A stretch of 64,000 nt of DNA from Pseudoduganella violacea (GCF_014191875.1 NZ_JACHXD010000002.1:310001-374000); one strand, 5' to 3'. Positions 18,928-28,854 are shown, counted from the first letter of the stretch. Numbers and translations: made by a program. The notes: a model not told the origin generated them from the sequence alone.

Positions 18928-20070
18928 ATGTCGTTCAAAACCAAGCTCATTCCGTTTGCCATTGCGATGGCGTTTGCCGGCGGCGCCGGCGCGCAGGAAG
19001 TTGTGAAGATCGGCCATGTGGGCCCGGTATCCGGCCCCTCCTCCCACCTCGGCAAAGACAATGAAAACGCCGCCAAAATGGCCGTCGAGGATTTGAACGC
19101 CAAAGGCTTCAAGATCAACGGCAAAGCCGTTAAATTTGTGCTGCAACTGGAAGACGACGGCGCAGACCCAAAACAGGGCACCTCGGTCGCGCAGAAACTG
19201 GTCGACGCCAAGGTCAACGGCGTGATCGGCCACCTGAACTCCGGCACCACCGTCCCGGCCTCCAAGATTTACTTCGACGCCGGCATCCCGCAGATTTCGC
19301 CGGCCGCCACCTCGCCGCAATACACCAAGCAAAACTTCAACACCGCCTTCCGCGTGGTGGCGAATGACAACAAGCTGGGCGGCACCCTGGGCGCCTACGC
19401 CGTGCAAAAGCTGAACGCCAAGAAAATCGCCGTGGTCGACGACCGCACCGCCTACGGCCAGGGCGTGGCCGACGAGTTCGTCAAAGGCGCGAAAAAAGCC
19501 CTGCCCGGCGTGCAGATCGTCGATAAGCAGTTCACCACCGACAAAGCCAGCGATTTCACCGCCATCCTGACCAGTATCAAGGCGAAAAACCCCGATCTGA
19601 TCTTCTTCGGCGGCATGGACTCGGTCGGCGGCCCGATGCTGCGCCAGATCAAGGCGCTCGGCATCAAAGCCAAATTTATGGCCGGCGACGGCGTCTGTAC
19701 CGAACCGCTGGCGCGCCTGGCCGGCGCCGAGGCCGTCAACGGCATCGTCACCTGCGCCGAAGCCGGCGGCGTGATGCCCGACCAGCAGAAAGCCATGGAT
19801 GACTTCCGCGCCCGCTATAAGCAAAAATACGGCCAGGAAGTGCAGCTGTACGCGCCCTATGTCTACGACGCCGTCATGACCATGGCCACCGCCATGGCCG
19901 ATGCCAAATCGGCCGAGCCGGCCAAATACCTGCCCTATCTGGCCAAGGTCAAATACCAGGGCGTCACCGGGACGATCACCTTCGATCCGAAAGGCGACAT
20001 CAAGGATGGCGCCCTGACCCTGTTCCACTATGTGGACGGCAAGAAGACCAAGATGGAAGTCGTGAAGTAA
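18928..20070 (+). CDS. LivK/LivJ-type branched-chain amino acid ABC binding protein (orphan)
   Basis: A 380-residue periplasmic binding protein. A signal peptide ends at GGAGAQ, and EVVKIGHVGPVSGPSSHLGKD opens the type-I periplasmic-binding fold. The motifs DDGADPKQGTSVAQKLV and SPAATSPQYT are typical of LivK. The ATG at 18928 is preferred over the one at 18922 because GGAG ends 7 nt before the former and only 1 nt before the latter. No permease or ATPase gene adjoins it, so the transporter must be elsewhere. It ends at a strong terminator. Confidence 0.93.
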   Translation: MSFKTKLIPFAIAMAFAGGAGAQEVVKIGHVGPVSGPSSHLGKDNENAAKMAVEDLNAKGFKINGKAVKFVLQLEDDGADPKQGTSVAQKLVDAKVNGVIGHLNSGTTVPASKIYFDAGIPQISPAATSPQYTKQNFNTAFRVVANDNKLGGTLGAYAVQKLNAKKIAVVDDRTAYGQGVADEFVKGAKKALPGVQIVDKQFTTDKASDFTAILTSIKAKNPDLIFFGGMDSVGGPMLRQIKALGIKAKFMAGDGVCTEPLARLAGAEAVNGIVTCAEAGGVMPDQQKAMDDFRARYKQKYGQEVQLYAPYVYDAVMTMATAMADAKSAEPAKYLPYLAKVKYQGVTGTITFDPKGDIKDGALTLFHYVDGKKTKMEVVK

Positions 20071-20090
20071 ATAGCGGCCGTAAAAAGCAA

Positions 20091-20114
20091 AAGCCGGGGA
20101 AACCCGGCTTTTTT
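20091..20114 (+). terminator. Intrinsic terminator after the LivK-type gene
   Basis: An 8-bp stem AAGCCGGG / CCCGGCTT with a GAAA loop and a run of six T. It may also serve the convergent cytochrome gene. Confidence 0.92.
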
Positions 20115-20136
20115 CATGCAGTTAGAACTGACTGGA

Positions 20137-20448
20137 TCATTTTTGAGTCAGAATCCATTTCACCAGCGTGCGCGCCTCGGCCTCGCTCACTTGCGGATTG
20201 GCAGGCATCGGGATCGCGCCCCAGGTACCGGAACCGCCCTTCAACACTTTCTGCACCAGCTTGGTTTCAGCGTCCTTCTGGCCCGCGTACTTCGCCGCCA
20301 CGTCCTTGTAAGCAGGACCGACCAGCTTGTTCGCAACCGCGTGGCAAGCCATACAGTTCTTAGCCTTGGCCAGATCGGCGTTAGCCAGAGCTGCCTGGGA
20401 AGCGAATGCAGAAACCACAACAGCACCAACCATCAGAATACGTTTCAT
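20137..20448 (-). CDS. Class I cytochrome c (c551/c552 type)
   Basis: A 103-residue secreted monohaem cytochrome c. A signal peptide (MKRILMVGAVVVSAF...ALA) is followed by the haem attachment motif CMACH, VGPAYKDVAAKY, and the axial Met region AIPMPANPQVSEAEA. It is a periplasmic electron carrier; the partner oxidase is not in the window. The start at 20448 has GGAGAG immediately upstream; the frame extends eight codons further without a better ribosome site. Confidence 0.94.
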   Translation of the reverse strand: MKRILMVGAVVVSAFASQAALANADLAKAKNCMACHAVANKLVGPAYKDVAAKYAGQKDAETKLVQKVLKGGSGTWGAIPMPANPQVSEAEARTLVKWILTQK

Positions 20449-20609
20449 CTTTCTCTCCAAAATAAAACCCACGCCATTCTACCGTGTTTTGCAGAATCCG
20501 AAGGATGCTCCGACAACGGGTTCTGATAGTGCGCGGTTGACGGCAGCCAGCGCTTTCCTCCCCGAAAAATCGTAATGTTTTGTAAGATGGAAGCAGGAGG
20601 AAAGCTGCC

Positions 20610-20837
20610 ATGCCCATCATCATTATGATTGCCGCGCTGTGCGCGCTGCGCTACTTCGAAGTCTGGCGCTTTGCCGAGCTCTCCTGGTGGTGGATCGTTG
20701 GGCTGATGGCGCTCGCCTTCCTCTGGTTCGAATTCCTCGAACCCATGCTCGGCCTCGACAAGCGCAAAGCCCACAATATCGACGAACAGCGCCGCAAAGA
20801 CCGCGTCAAAAAGAACTTCGACAAAACCCGCAAATAG
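20610..20837 (+). CDS. Small Trp-rich membrane protein (TIGR04438-like)
   Basis: A 75-residue protein with two hydrophobic helices, the second rich in Trp (ELSWWWIVGLMALAFLWFEF). A basic, charged cytoplasmic tail RKAHNIDEQRRKDRVKKNF follows. This matches my recollection of the betaproteobacterial small Trp-rich family TIGR04438. Its function is unknown. It is a single gene that ends next to a paired dispersed repeat, convergent with ilvD. Confidence 0.8.
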   Translation: MPIIIMIAALCALRYFEVWRFAELSWWWIVGLMALAFLWFEFLEPMLGLDKRKAHNIDEQRRKDRVKKNFDKTRK

Positions 20838-20858
20838 TCCCTTTGCGCCAAATCAAAC

Positions 20859-20954
20859 AATGTCCCACCCTGGTGTCAGGCACTGGAATAGGACATTCTT
20901 TGATTTAGATCAGCAAATGTCCGACCTTGGTGCCTGACACCAGGGTGGGACATT
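20859..20954. repeat. Head-to-head pair of 39-bp palindromic repeats
   Basis: Two 39-bp units at 20859-20897 and 20916-20954, separated by 18 bp and opposite in orientation, so the right unit is close to the reverse complement of the left. Each unit is itself an imperfect palindrome bounded by AATGTCC and GGACATT around GGTGTCAGGCACC. The pair fills the gap between two convergent genes. TTTGAT/ATCAAA-type sequences flank the units. Confidence 0.93.
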
Positions 20955-20975
20955 TGTTGATTTAGATCAAAGGGC

Positions 20976-22838
20976 TTAGCGCTTGAGCTGGCTGAGGTCG
21001 CGGACGGCGCCGCGGTCGGCGGAGGTGGTCAGGGCGGCGTAGGCTTGCAGGGCTTGCGATACGAAGCGTTCGCGATTCACGGGCTGCCAGGCGTCTTTGC
21101 CGCGCGCTTCCATGGCAGCGCGGCGGGCAGCCAGCTCGGTGTCGCTGATGCGCAGGCTGATTTTGCGGGCGGGGATGTCGATATCGATCATGTCGCCCTC
21201 TTCCACCAGGCCGATGGCACCGCCTTCGGCCGCTTCGGGGGAGGCGTGGCCGATCACCAGGCCAGAGGAGCCGCCGGAGAAGCGTCCGTCCGTCAGCAGG
21301 GCGCAGGCTTTGCCCAGGCCTTTGGATTTGATGTAGGAGGTGGGATACAGCATTTCCTGCATGCCTGGCCCTCCTTTCGGGCCTTCGTAGCGGATGATGA
21401 CGACGTCGCCGGCCTGCACGGTGTCGCCCAGGATGCCTTCCACCGCCGCGTCCTGGCTTTCGAACACGCGCGCCTTGCCGCTGAATTTGAGGATGCTTTC
21501 GTCGACGCCGGCCGTCTTCACGATGCAGCCGTTTTCGGCCAGATTACCGTACAGGACAGCCAGGCCGCCATCCTGCGAATAGGCGTGGGCCTTGTCGCGG
21601 ATGCAGCCGGCGCTGCGGTCGGCGTCGTGCGAGGCGTAGCGCTCCGACTGCGAGAAAGCGACCTGGGTCGGCACGCCGCCCGGCGCGGCGCGGAACAACT
21701 GGTGCACGGCCGCGTCGTCGCTGCGCTTGATATCGTATCTCTCGATGGCCTCGCCCAGACTCTTGCTGTGCACCGTGGGCAGCGAGGTGTCGAGCAGGCC
21801 GGCGCGCGCCAGTTCGCCGAGGATGGCAATGATGCCGCCCGCGCGGTGCACGTCTTCGATATGGTATTTGTCGGTCATCGGCGCGACCTTGCACAGGCAG
21901 GGCACTTTGCGCGAGATGCTGTCGATATCCGCCATGCTGAATGCCACCTGCGCTTCATGCGCGGCAGCCAGCAGGTGCAGCACGGTATTGGTGGAGCCGC
22001 CCATCGACACATCGAGCGCCATGGCGTTTTCAAACGCGGCCTTGGTGGCGATGCTGCGCGGCAGGACGGAAGCATCGTCCTGTTCGTAGTAGCGGCGCGC
22101 CAGGTCGACCACCAGGCGGCCGGCTTGCAGGAACAGTTCCTTGCGGTCGGCATGGGTGGCGACGATGGTGCCGTTGCCCGGCAGGGACAGGCCAAGCGCC
22201 TCGGTCAGGCAATTCATCGAATTGGCGGTGAACATGCCGGAACAGGAACCGCAGGTGGGACAGGCGGAACGCTCCACCTCCGCCACATCGGCATCGGACA
22301 CGCTGGCGTCGCCCGCCTTGATCATGGCGTCGATCAGATCGAGCTTGATGACTTGCTGGCCGCCGTTGACAACCTTGACCACCTTGCCCGCCTCCATCGG
22401 CCCGCCCGAGACGAAGACCACGGGAATGTTCAGGCGCATGGCGGCCATCAGCATGCCCGGCGTGATCTTGTCGCAGTTGGAGATGCAGACCATGGCGTCG
22501 GCGCAGTGGGCATTCACCATGTATTCCACCGAGTCGGCGATCAGGTCGCGCGAAGGCAGCGAGTACAGCATGCCGCCGTGGCCCATGGCGATGCCGTCGT
22601 CGACGGCGATGGTATTGAATTCTTTCGCCACGCCGCCGGACGCTTCGATCTCGCGCGCGACCAGCTGGCCCAGATCCTTCAGGTGGACGTGACCAGGCAC
22701 GAACTGGGTGAAGGAATTGACCACGGCGATGATGGGCTTATCGAAGTCGCCATCTTTCATGCCGGTGGCGCGCCACAGGGCGCGGGCGCCGGCCATATTG
22801 CGGCCGTGGGTGGTGGTGCGTGAACGGTATTGGGGCAT
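20976..22838 (-). CDS. ilvD: Dihydroxy-acid dehydratase
   Basis: A 620-residue IlvD that dehydrates dihydroxy-isovalerate and dihydroxy-methylvalerate in valine/isoleucine synthesis. The iron-sulfur cysteines lie in [12 protein letters not shown] and [33 protein letters not shown] and the C-terminal [19 protein letters not shown] are family signatures. Length matches E. coli (616). Divergent from a LysR gene across about 96 bp, a frequent arrangement in which the LysR protein controls the neighbouring gene. Confidence 0.98.
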   Translation of the reverse strand: MPQYRSRTTTHGRNMAGARALWRATGMKDGDFDKPIIAVVNSFTQFVPGHVHLKDLGQLVAREIEASGGVAKEFNTIAVDDGIAMGHGGMLYSLPSRDLIADSVEYMVNAHCADAMVCISNCDKITPGMLMAAMRLNIPVVFVSGGPMEAGKVVKVVNGGQQVIKLDLIDAMIKAGDASVSDADVAEVERSACPTCGSCSGMFTANSMNCLTEALGLSLPGNGTIVATHADRKELFLQAGRLVVDLARRYYEQDDASVLPRSIATKAAFENAMALDVSMGGSTNTVLHLLAAAHEAQVAFSMADIDSISRKVPCLCKVAPMTDKYHIEDVHRAGGIIAILGELARAGLLDTSLPTVHSKSLGEAIERYDIKRSDDAAVHQLFRAAPGGVPTQVAFSQSERYASHDADRSAGCIRDKAHAYSQDGGLAVLYGNLAENGCIVKTAGVDESILKFSGKARVFESQDAAVEGILGDTVQAGDVVIIRYEGPKGGPGMQEMLYPTSYIKSKGLGKACALLTDGRFSGGSSGLVIGHASPEAAEGGAIGLVEEGDMIDIDIPARKISLRISDTELAARRAAMEARGKDAWQPVNRERFVSQALQAYAALTTSADRGAVRDLSQLKR

Positions 22839-22934
22839 GCCAGTCTCCTCGGTAAGACCATCAGATTGCCTTGCGCCGGACCCAGTGTCAAATATATCAT
22901 TTCAACATCAGTGATTCATCATACATATCACAGA

Positions 22935-23831
22935 ATGAATATCGAGCTGCGCCAACTACGCTATTTTCTTACCGTGGCCGAGGAATTGCACTTCGGCCGT
23001 GCCGCCAAGCGTCTGCACATGACGCAGCCGCCGCTTTCGCAAGCCATCCAGGGTTTGGAGGAATTGCTGGGCGCCCGCCTGTTTGAGCGCAACCGGCGCG
23101 GCGTGGCCTTGACCCCGGCCGGTGATGCCCTGCTGCCCGAGGCGCGCCGCCTGCTCGACCAGGCGCAGGAGCTGCCCGCCATCGTGCAGCGCGCGGCGGC
23201 CGGCGAGGCGGGGCGGCTGTCGCTGGCCTTCGTCTCGTCGGCCGATTACAGCGTGCTGCCGCCCTTCCTGCGCGCCTACCGCAGCGCCTATCCCCAGGTG
23301 CAGATCCGCCTGCAGGAAGCGACTTCCGATCTGCAGCTGGATGAGCTGCTGCATGGCCGCATCGACGCCGGTCTGCTGATTCCGCCCCTGCCGGAGAAAG
23401 CCAAGGCCGAGCTGGAATACCTGCCGGTGCTCAGCGAGCCGCTGATCCTGGCCGCGCCGGCCGACCTGGCGGGCCTGCCGTCCGAGGGCGCGGTCGATCT
23501 GGCGGCCCTGCCGCCGCTGCCGCTGATCGTCTTCCCGCGCGCCATTTCGCCCGGCTTGCACGACGCAATCCTGGCGGTGTTCCGCGCCGCCGGCATCACG
23601 CCCGCCATCGGCCAGGAAGCGATCCAGATGCAGACCATTGTCAGCCTGGTATCGGCTGGCATGGGTATCGCACTTGTGCCACAATCGGTCTCGAACCTGC
23701 GCCGCCCCGGGGTAGAATACCGCCCGCTGACGCAGTCCACGCCGCTGGTCGAAACCGGCCTGGCCTGGCGCCGCGACAATGCCTCGCCCGTGCTGCGCGG
23801 CTTTTTGGAATTACTGAGAAAGAGAGTCTAG
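22935..23831 (+). CDS. LysR-family transcriptional regulator
   Basis: A 298-residue LysR regulator. The N-terminal helix-turn-helix reads LRQLRYFLTVAEELHFGRAAKRL then MTQPPLSQAIQGLEELLGARLF, with a periplasmic-binding-like effector domain after residue 90. The GRAAKRLHMTQPPLSQ subtype resembles the CatR/BenM/CbbR-like group. The start is set at MNIELRQL; the frame extends upstream without LysR character. It is divergent from ilvD and its stop directly abuts the lgt start codon. Confidence 0.93.
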   Translation: MNIELRQLRYFLTVAEELHFGRAAKRLHMTQPPLSQAIQGLEELLGARLFERNRRGVALTPAGDALLPEARRLLDQAQELPAIVQRAAAGEAGRLSLAFVSSADYSVLPPFLRAYRSAYPQVQIRLQEATSDLQLDELLHGRIDAGLLIPPLPEKAKAELEYLPVLSEPLILAAPADLAGLPSEGAVDLAALPPLPLIVFPRAISPGLHDAILAVFRAAGITPAIGQEAIQMQTIVSLVSAGMGIALVPQSVSNLRRPGVEYRPLTQSTPLVETGLAWRRDNASPVLRGFLELLRKRV

Positions 23832-24647
23832 ATGCTGATCCACCCGATGCCCGATCCGGTTGCCTTTTCGCTCGGCCCCGTCCAGATCCACTGGTATGGC
23901 CTGATGTATGTGCTGGCCTTTGCCATGTTCCTGGCGCTGGGCCGCGTGCGCGTGAAGCAGCCGCATATCGCCGCCCAGGGCTGGAAGCCCGAGGATCTGG
24001 ACGATATGCTGTTCTACGGCATGCTGGGCGTGGTGGTCGGCGGCCGCCTGGGCGAAGTGATTTTCTACCGCCCCGAATTTTTCCTGGCCAATCCGATCGA
24101 AATTTTCAAGGTCTGGCATGGCGGCATGAGCTTCCACGGCGGCTTCCTCGGCGTGCTGCTGGCCATGTGGCTCTGGTCGCGCAAGGCCAAGCGCAATCTG
24201 CTCGACGTGTATGACTTCATCGCGCCGCTGGTGCCGCTCGGCTACGCCGCCGGCCGCATCGGCAATTTCATCAATGCCGAACTGCCCGGCCGCGTTACCG
24301 ACCCCTCCCTGCCCTGGGCCATGATCTGGCCGAATGTGGATGCGCTGCCGCGCCACCCTTCGCCGCTCTACCAGGCTCTGATCGACGGCCTGCTGGTCTT
24401 CGCCATCCTGTGGCCGTTCGCGCGCAAGGCGCGTCCGCGCCTGGCCGTAGGCGCCATGTTCACTCTACTGTATGGCTGCGCGCGTTTCTTCACCGAGTAC
24501 TTCCGCACACCGGACTACGAGGTGCATTTCGCCGGTTTCACCATCACCTCTGGCCAGCTGCTGTCGTTGCCGATGATTGCCGCGGCGCTGTTGATGCTGC
24601 TGTGGTCCTATAAATATAGCGCCGGCGCCAAGCCCGCCCACGCCTGA
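23832..24647 (+). CDS. lgt: Prolipoprotein diacylglyceryl transferase
   Basis: A 271-residue inner-membrane enzyme that attaches diacylglycerol to the lipobox Cys of prolipoproteins. The Lgt signature GRIGNFINAELPGR is intact, with IHWYGLMYVLAF and HGGMSFHGGFLG upstream and about seven membrane segments. The ATG follows the LysR stop with no gap, an unusual coupling of an essential lipoprotein enzyme to a regulator gene. Length is typical. Confidence 0.98.
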   Translation: MLIHPMPDPVAFSLGPVQIHWYGLMYVLAFAMFLALGRVRVKQPHIAAQGWKPEDLDDMLFYGMLGVVVGGRLGEVIFYRPEFFLANPIEIFKVWHGGMSFHGGFLGVLLAMWLWSRKAKRNLLDVYDFIAPLVPLGYAAGRIGNFINAELPGRVTDPSLPWAMIWPNVDALPRHPSPLYQALIDGLLVFAILWPFARKARPRLAVGAMFTLLYGCARFFTEYFRTPDYEVHFAGFTITSGQLLSLPMIAAALLMLLWSYKYSAGAKPAHA

Positions 24648-24651
24648 GACA

Positions 24652-26934
24652 ATGAGCAAGAAGACTATTCCCATCCGCGCCTATGACAAGCCGGCCGGCG
24701 GTTTCGGCTCGCTGCACGGCACGGCCAAGGCCCTGACCAGCAACGGACCGTATCCGGCGCTGGCGACCTTGCCGCGCCTGAACCAGCCGCAGGGCGTGGA
24801 TTGCCCCGGCTGCGCCTATCCCGATTCGCCCAGCAGCAAATCGGTGGACTTTTGCGAGCAGGGTGCCTGGGCCATCGCCCATGAAGGCAGCAAGGCGCGC
24901 GCCACGCCGGCCTGGTTCGCCGAGCATACGCTGGACGTCCTGCGCGGCAAGGAAAACTGGGAACTGGAAGCGGCCGGCCGCCTGACCGCGCCCATGCTGT
25001 ACGACGCGGCCAGCGACACCTACCGCGAAACCAGCTGGGAACAGGCTTTCGCGCTGGCCGGCGAACGCCTGCGCGCGCTCGGCCCGCAGCGCACCGTGTT
25101 CTATACCTCGGGACGCAGCAGCAATGAAGCAGCCTTCCCTTACCAATTGTTCGCGCGCGCCTTCGGCACCAATAATCTGCCCGATTCGTCCAACTACTGC
25201 CACGAATCGTCGGGCCAGGCGCTGACCATGTCCATCGGCGTGGGCAAGTCCACCGTCACGCGCGAGGACTTCGAACATGCCGAGGCGATTTTCAGCTTCG
25301 GCCACAATCCGGCCTCGAACCACCCGCGCATGCTGGGCGATCTGCGCGAAGCGAAAAAACGCGGCTGCAAGATCGTCATCTTCAATCCCATGTTCGAGCG
25401 CGGGCTGGAGGAATTCGCCGATCCGCAATCGCCCACCGAACTGCTGAGCGGCCACGGCACCAAATTGGCCGACGCCTACTTCCAGGTGCGCGTGGGCGGC
25501 GATCTGGCGGCCATTACCGGCATCGCCAAGGCCGTGCTGGAACGCGATGCGCTGGACCGCGCTTTTATCGAAGAGCATACCGACGGTTTCGATGCTTTCG
25601 TCGCCGTCATGCAGCAGCAGTCCTGGAGCGATATCGAACAGGCCAGCGGCCTGACGCGCACCCAATTGAACGAGGCGGCGGATTACTACATCGCTTCCAA
25701 CGCCACCATCTCGGCCTGGTGCATGGGGCTGACGCAGAACGAATTTGCCATCGAAACCTTGCAGATGCTGGTCAATCTGACGCTCCTGCGCGGCAATGTG
25801 GGCAAGCCCGGCGCCGGCCTGATGCCGGTGCGCGGCCACTCGAATGTGCAGGGCGACCGCACGGTGGGCATCACCAACAAGCCCAAGGCCGAATGGCTGG
25901 CCGGCCTGGAGCGCGTGTTCGGCTTTACGCCGCCGGCCCAGCCGGGATTGGACGCGGTGGGCGCCATCAAGGGCCTGCTCGATGGCTCGGTGCAGGGCTT
26001 CGTCGGCCTGGGCGGCAACTTCGCCGTGGCGGGACCGGACAGCCCGCGCGTACTGGATGCGCTGGGCAAAACCGAACTGACCGTGCATATCGCCACCAAA
26101 TTGAACCGCACCCACCTGTATCCCGGGCGCCTTGGCCTGCTGCTGCCCTGCCTGGGCCGCACGGAGCTGGACGACCAATCGGGCGACGCGCAATTCGTGA
26201 GCGTGGAAGACACGGCCAGCGTGGTGCACTCCTCCACCGGCCGCAACCGCCCCGCCAGCGATCAGTTGCGCTCCGAGCCGTATATCGTCAGCGAACTGGC
26301 GCGCCACACCCTGCCCGCCTCCTCCATCGACTGGCAAGGCATGGGCGGCAATTACGACCTGACGCGCAAGCTGATCGAGCAGGTGGCGCAAGGCGCCGTC
26401 AGCGGCTTCGAAAACTACAACGAGAAAATCCGCCAGCAGCGCGGCTTCCGCCTGCCGAATACGGCCGGTGAGCGTATCTGGAAAACCGCCACCGGCAAGG
26501 CGCGCTTCATCGCCCACGCCCTGCCGGCGGAAACCATCATGTCGCGCGCCCGCGCCCAGTACGGCGATAAGGTGCTCTGCCTGGCGACGATTCGCGCCCA
26601 CCGCCAGTACAACACCACCGTCTACCGCGACCCGAAGGGGGAAGTGGACCGCTACCGCGGCGTGCACGGCTCGCGCAAGGTACTATTCGTCGGCCCTGAG
26701 GTGCTGCGCCGCCTCGGCTTCAGCGACGGCGAACTGGTGACGGTGCGCGCCGCCGCGCCGGACGGCATCGAACGCAAGGTGGAAGGCATACGCCTGATCG
26801 AATACGCGCTGCAGGGCGACGATGTGATCGGCTACTTCCCGGAACTGACGCCGCTGATCTCGCCCGAACTGGTGGCGCGCGGCTCGAATACGCCGGCCTT
26901 CAAGCAGGTGCCGGTGCTGCTGGAGAAAGCATAA
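24652..26934 (+). CDS. FdhF/YdeP-type molybdopterin oxidoreductase
   Basis: A 760-residue cytoplasmic molybdopterin enzyme resembling YdeP and formate dehydrogenase alpha subunits. Features are CPGCAYPD near residue 60, NYCHESSGQALT with a Cys where FdhF has selenocysteine, FGHNPASNHPRM, GNVGKPGAGLMPVRGHSNVQGDRT, and a C-terminal molydopterin dinucleotide-binding domain. YdeP homologues are linked to acid resistance in E. coli, but the substrate is not established. It follows lgt by 4 nt and ends at a terminator. No FdhD-like accessory gene is nearby. Confidence 0.9.
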   Translation: MSKKTIPIRAYDKPAGGFGSLHGTAKALTSNGPYPALATLPRLNQPQGVDCPGCAYPDSPSSKSVDFCEQGAWAIAHEGSKARATPAWFAEHTLDVLRGKENWELEAAGRLTAPMLYDAASDTYRETSWEQAFALAGERLRALGPQRTVFYTSGRSSNEAAFPYQLFARAFGTNNLPDSSNYCHESSGQALTMSIGVGKSTVTREDFEHAEAIFSFGHNPASNHPRMLGDLREAKKRGCKIVIFNPMFERGLEEFADPQSPTELLSGHGTKLADAYFQVRVGGDLAAITGIAKAVLERDALDRAFIEEHTDGFDAFVAVMQQQSWSDIEQASGLTRTQLNEAADYYIASNATISAWCMGLTQNEFAIETLQMLVNLTLLRGNVGKPGAGLMPVRGHSNVQGDRTVGITNKPKAEWLAGLERVFGFTPPAQPGLDAVGAIKGLLDGSVQGFVGLGGNFAVAGPDSPRVLDALGKTELTVHIATKLNRTHLYPGRLGLLLPCLGRTELDDQSGDAQFVSVEDTASVVHSSTGRNRPASDQLRSEPYIVSELARHTLPASSIDWQGMGGNYDLTRKLIEQVAQGAVSGFENYNEKIRQQRGFRLPNTAGERIWKTATGKARFIAHALPAETIMSRARAQYGDKVLCLATIRAHRQYNTTVYRDPKGEVDRYRGVHGSRKVLFVGPEVLRRLGFSDGELVTVRAAAPDGIERKVEGIRLIEYALQGDDVIGYFPELTPLISPELVARGSNTPAFKQVPVLLEKA

Positions 26935-26936
26935 AT

Positions 26937-26962
26937 AAAGGCCGCTTCAAGCGGCCTTTTTT
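26937..26962. terminator. Intrinsic terminator after the YdeP-like gene
   Basis: Stem GGCCGC / GCGGCC with a TTCAA loop and a run of six T. It lies between convergent genes and may serve both. Confidence 0.9.
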
Positions 26963-26966
26963 CACC

Positions 26967-27770
26967 TTAGTGGAATGCCTTCCACAACATATACGCCGCC
27001 AGAAAGTAGAGGATGATGGCGAAGACCTTGCGCAGCGTGGCCACCGGCAGGCGGTGCGCGGTGCGCGCGCCGAGCGGCGCCATGCTCATGCTGGCGGCAA
27101 CGATCACCAGCAGGGCCGGCACATAGATGAAACCCAGCGAATGCTCCGGCAATCCCGGCTCGCCCCAGCCAAAGTAGATATTCGACAGCGTGCCGGCCAG
27201 CGCGATCGGGAAGCCCAGCGCCGCGCTGGTGGCCACCGCATTGTGGATCTTCACATTGCACCAGCTCATAAACGGCACCGAGAGGAAACCGCCGCCCGCG
27301 CCCACCAATCCGGCCACCACGCCGATCGCGCCGCCGGCGGCGAACATGCCGCCCGTGCCGGGCAGCTCGCGCGCGGCGGAAGGCTTTTTACCCAGCAGCA
27401 TCTGGGTTGCTGAGACCGTAATGAAGATGCCGAAGAACAGCGCCAGCGCCGAGGAATTCATCTGCTTGGCGATCCATGGCCCCAGCCAGGAACCGAGCAA
27501 AATCCCCGGCGTCAGCAGGGCTACAATACGCCACTGCACCGCCTTCATCTTGTGATGGGCGCGCACCGAGGATACGGAGGTAAACAGGATCGTCGCCAGC
27601 GACGTGGCAATCGCCATATGCACCACCAGCTCGGGCGCGAAGCCGCGCGCGGTGAAGATCATCGTGATGAAAGGCACCAGCACCATGCCACCGCCTATGC
27701 CCAGCAGCCCCGCTGCAAAACCGCCTGCCGCGCCCATGGCGAGCAGGATCAAGACCAGTGCCCAATCCAT
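26967..27770 (-). CDS. TauE/SafE-family membrane permease
   Basis: A 267-residue integral membrane protein with about eight helices in two homologous halves. Each half opens with a Gly-rich stretch: GAAGGFAAGLLGIGGGMVLVP and GVVAGLVGAGGGFLSVPF. This is the TauE/SafE (DUF81) fold, whose members export sulfite, sulfoacetate or related anions. Substrate cannot be inferred here. It is followed upstream, 10 nt away, by the EVE-domain gene in the same direction, so the two are probably co-transcribed. Confidence 0.93.
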   Translation of the reverse strand: MDWALVLILLAMGAAGGFAAGLLGIGGGMVLVPFITMIFTARGFAPELVVHMAIATSLATILFTSVSSVRAHHKMKAVQWRIVALLTPGILLGSWLGPWIAKQMNSSALALFFGIFITVSATQMLLGKKPSAARELPGTGGMFAAGGAIGVVAGLVGAGGGFLSVPFMSWCNVKIHNAVATSAALGFPIALAGTLSNIYFGWGEPGLPEHSLGFIYVPALLVIVAASMSMAPLGARTAHRLPVATLRKVFAIILYFLAAYMLWKAFH

Positions 27771-27779
27771 CGGCTTTAT

Positions 27780-28241
<462 letters not shown>

Positions 28242-28270
28242 AAGCCTTCCTCCCGCAACGGTGGACGTAA

Positions 28271-28310
28271 AAAAACGGTTGCGCATCGCAAGATGCAGGC
28301 AACCGTTTTT
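28271..28310 (-). terminator. Intrinsic terminator of 6S RNA
   Basis: AAAAACGGTTGC pairs with GCAACCGTTTTT (12 bp) around a second hairpin GCATC-GCAA-GATGC. On the minus strand it ends in a T-run immediately after the 6S RNA. Confidence 0.9.
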
Positions 28311-28314
28311 CGGA

Positions 28315-28493
28315 ATAAGTGCCCCGCCTGTGCCGCTATGCCGGCATCCCGAACCTTACGGTTCAAGGTGGTTGCAGTTAGTTCAGCTTCGGGTTCATCG
28401 GACTAGCGACGCTCACGCCCGCCGAGCAAATTCCCGCAACCGATGCATGTAAATGGTTCAAGGAATATATGACAATCGCGAACACTGCAGGGT
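28315..28493 (-). ncRNA. ssrS: 6S RNA, RNA-polymerase-binding regulatory RNA
   Basis: About 180 nt on the minus strand resembling 6S RNA. The 5' arm contains TGTTCGCGATTGTC and CCTTGAACCATTTACAT, which align with E. coli TGTTCGCAAGCGGGCC and CCCTGAGCCGATATTTCAT. The 3' arm contains ACTGCAACCACCTTGAACC and GGTTCGGGATGCCGGCATA, matching ACTGCGACGACA...CACCTTGAACC. The arms pair around a central bubble, where sigma70-RNA polymerase is mimicked. A TAAACT -10 box at 28505-28500 predicts a 5' end near 28493. Genetic context (zapA just upstream) is the classic 6S location. Ends are estimates. Confidence 0.88.
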
Positions 28494-28542
28494 GACAGCA
28501 GTTTACTCCTCCCGCTTCCGCAAAGGAAGCCCTTTCGGCCAA

Positions 28543-28854
28543 TTAGAAGAGATTTTCTTGCGGGGTCAGGGCGCCGTCCAGCACCTTCTGCATGGCTGCG
28601 ATCTTCTGCTGCACTTCCAGCAGCGACATATCGGACAGCGGGCCTTGCGGCGATTTCGCCGTCAGGAATTCGGCCGCCATGCCGAGGGCCGCCATCACCG
28701 CGATGCGGTCGTTGCCCTTGACCTTGCCGGCATCGCGGATGCCCGACATTTTCTTGTCCAGCAGGCTGGCCGCTTCGCGCAGCGCGCGCTCCTCGCCTTC
28801 CTTGCAGGCCAGGCGATAGGGCTGGCCCATGATGCTGACATCCAGCTGTATCAT
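28543..28854 (-). CDS. zapA: Cell division protein ZapA
   Basis: A 103-residue FtsZ-ring stabiliser. The N-terminal strands IQLDVSIMGQPYRLACKEGEE and the helix ALREAASLLDKKMSGIR are typical of ZapA, followed by a C-terminal coiled coil. Its ATG overlaps the stop of the upstream ZapB-like gene by 4 nt, so the two are translationally coupled. 6S RNA follows, as in many proteobacteria. Confidence 0.95.
   Translation of the reverse strand: MIQLDVSIMGQPYRLACKEGEERALREAASLLDKKMSGIRDAGKVKGNDRIAVMAALGMAAEFLTAKSPQGPLSDMSLLEVQQKIAAMQKVLDGALTPQENLF

Noticed and set aside
20859..20954. Repeat pair as a CRISPR array
   Set aside because: Only two units, opposite orientations, 18-bp AT-rich spacers, and no cas genes.
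20859..20954. Repeat pair as an ordinary intrinsic terminator
   Set aside because: The hairpins are strong but lack a consistent T-run directly after the stem, and the paired layout recurs with fixed spacing. Some transcript-end role is still possible.
28242..28286. 15-codon N-terminal extension of the EVE-domain protein
   Set aside because: It overlaps the 6S terminator stem, and a strong GGGAGG lies just before the internal ATG at 28241.
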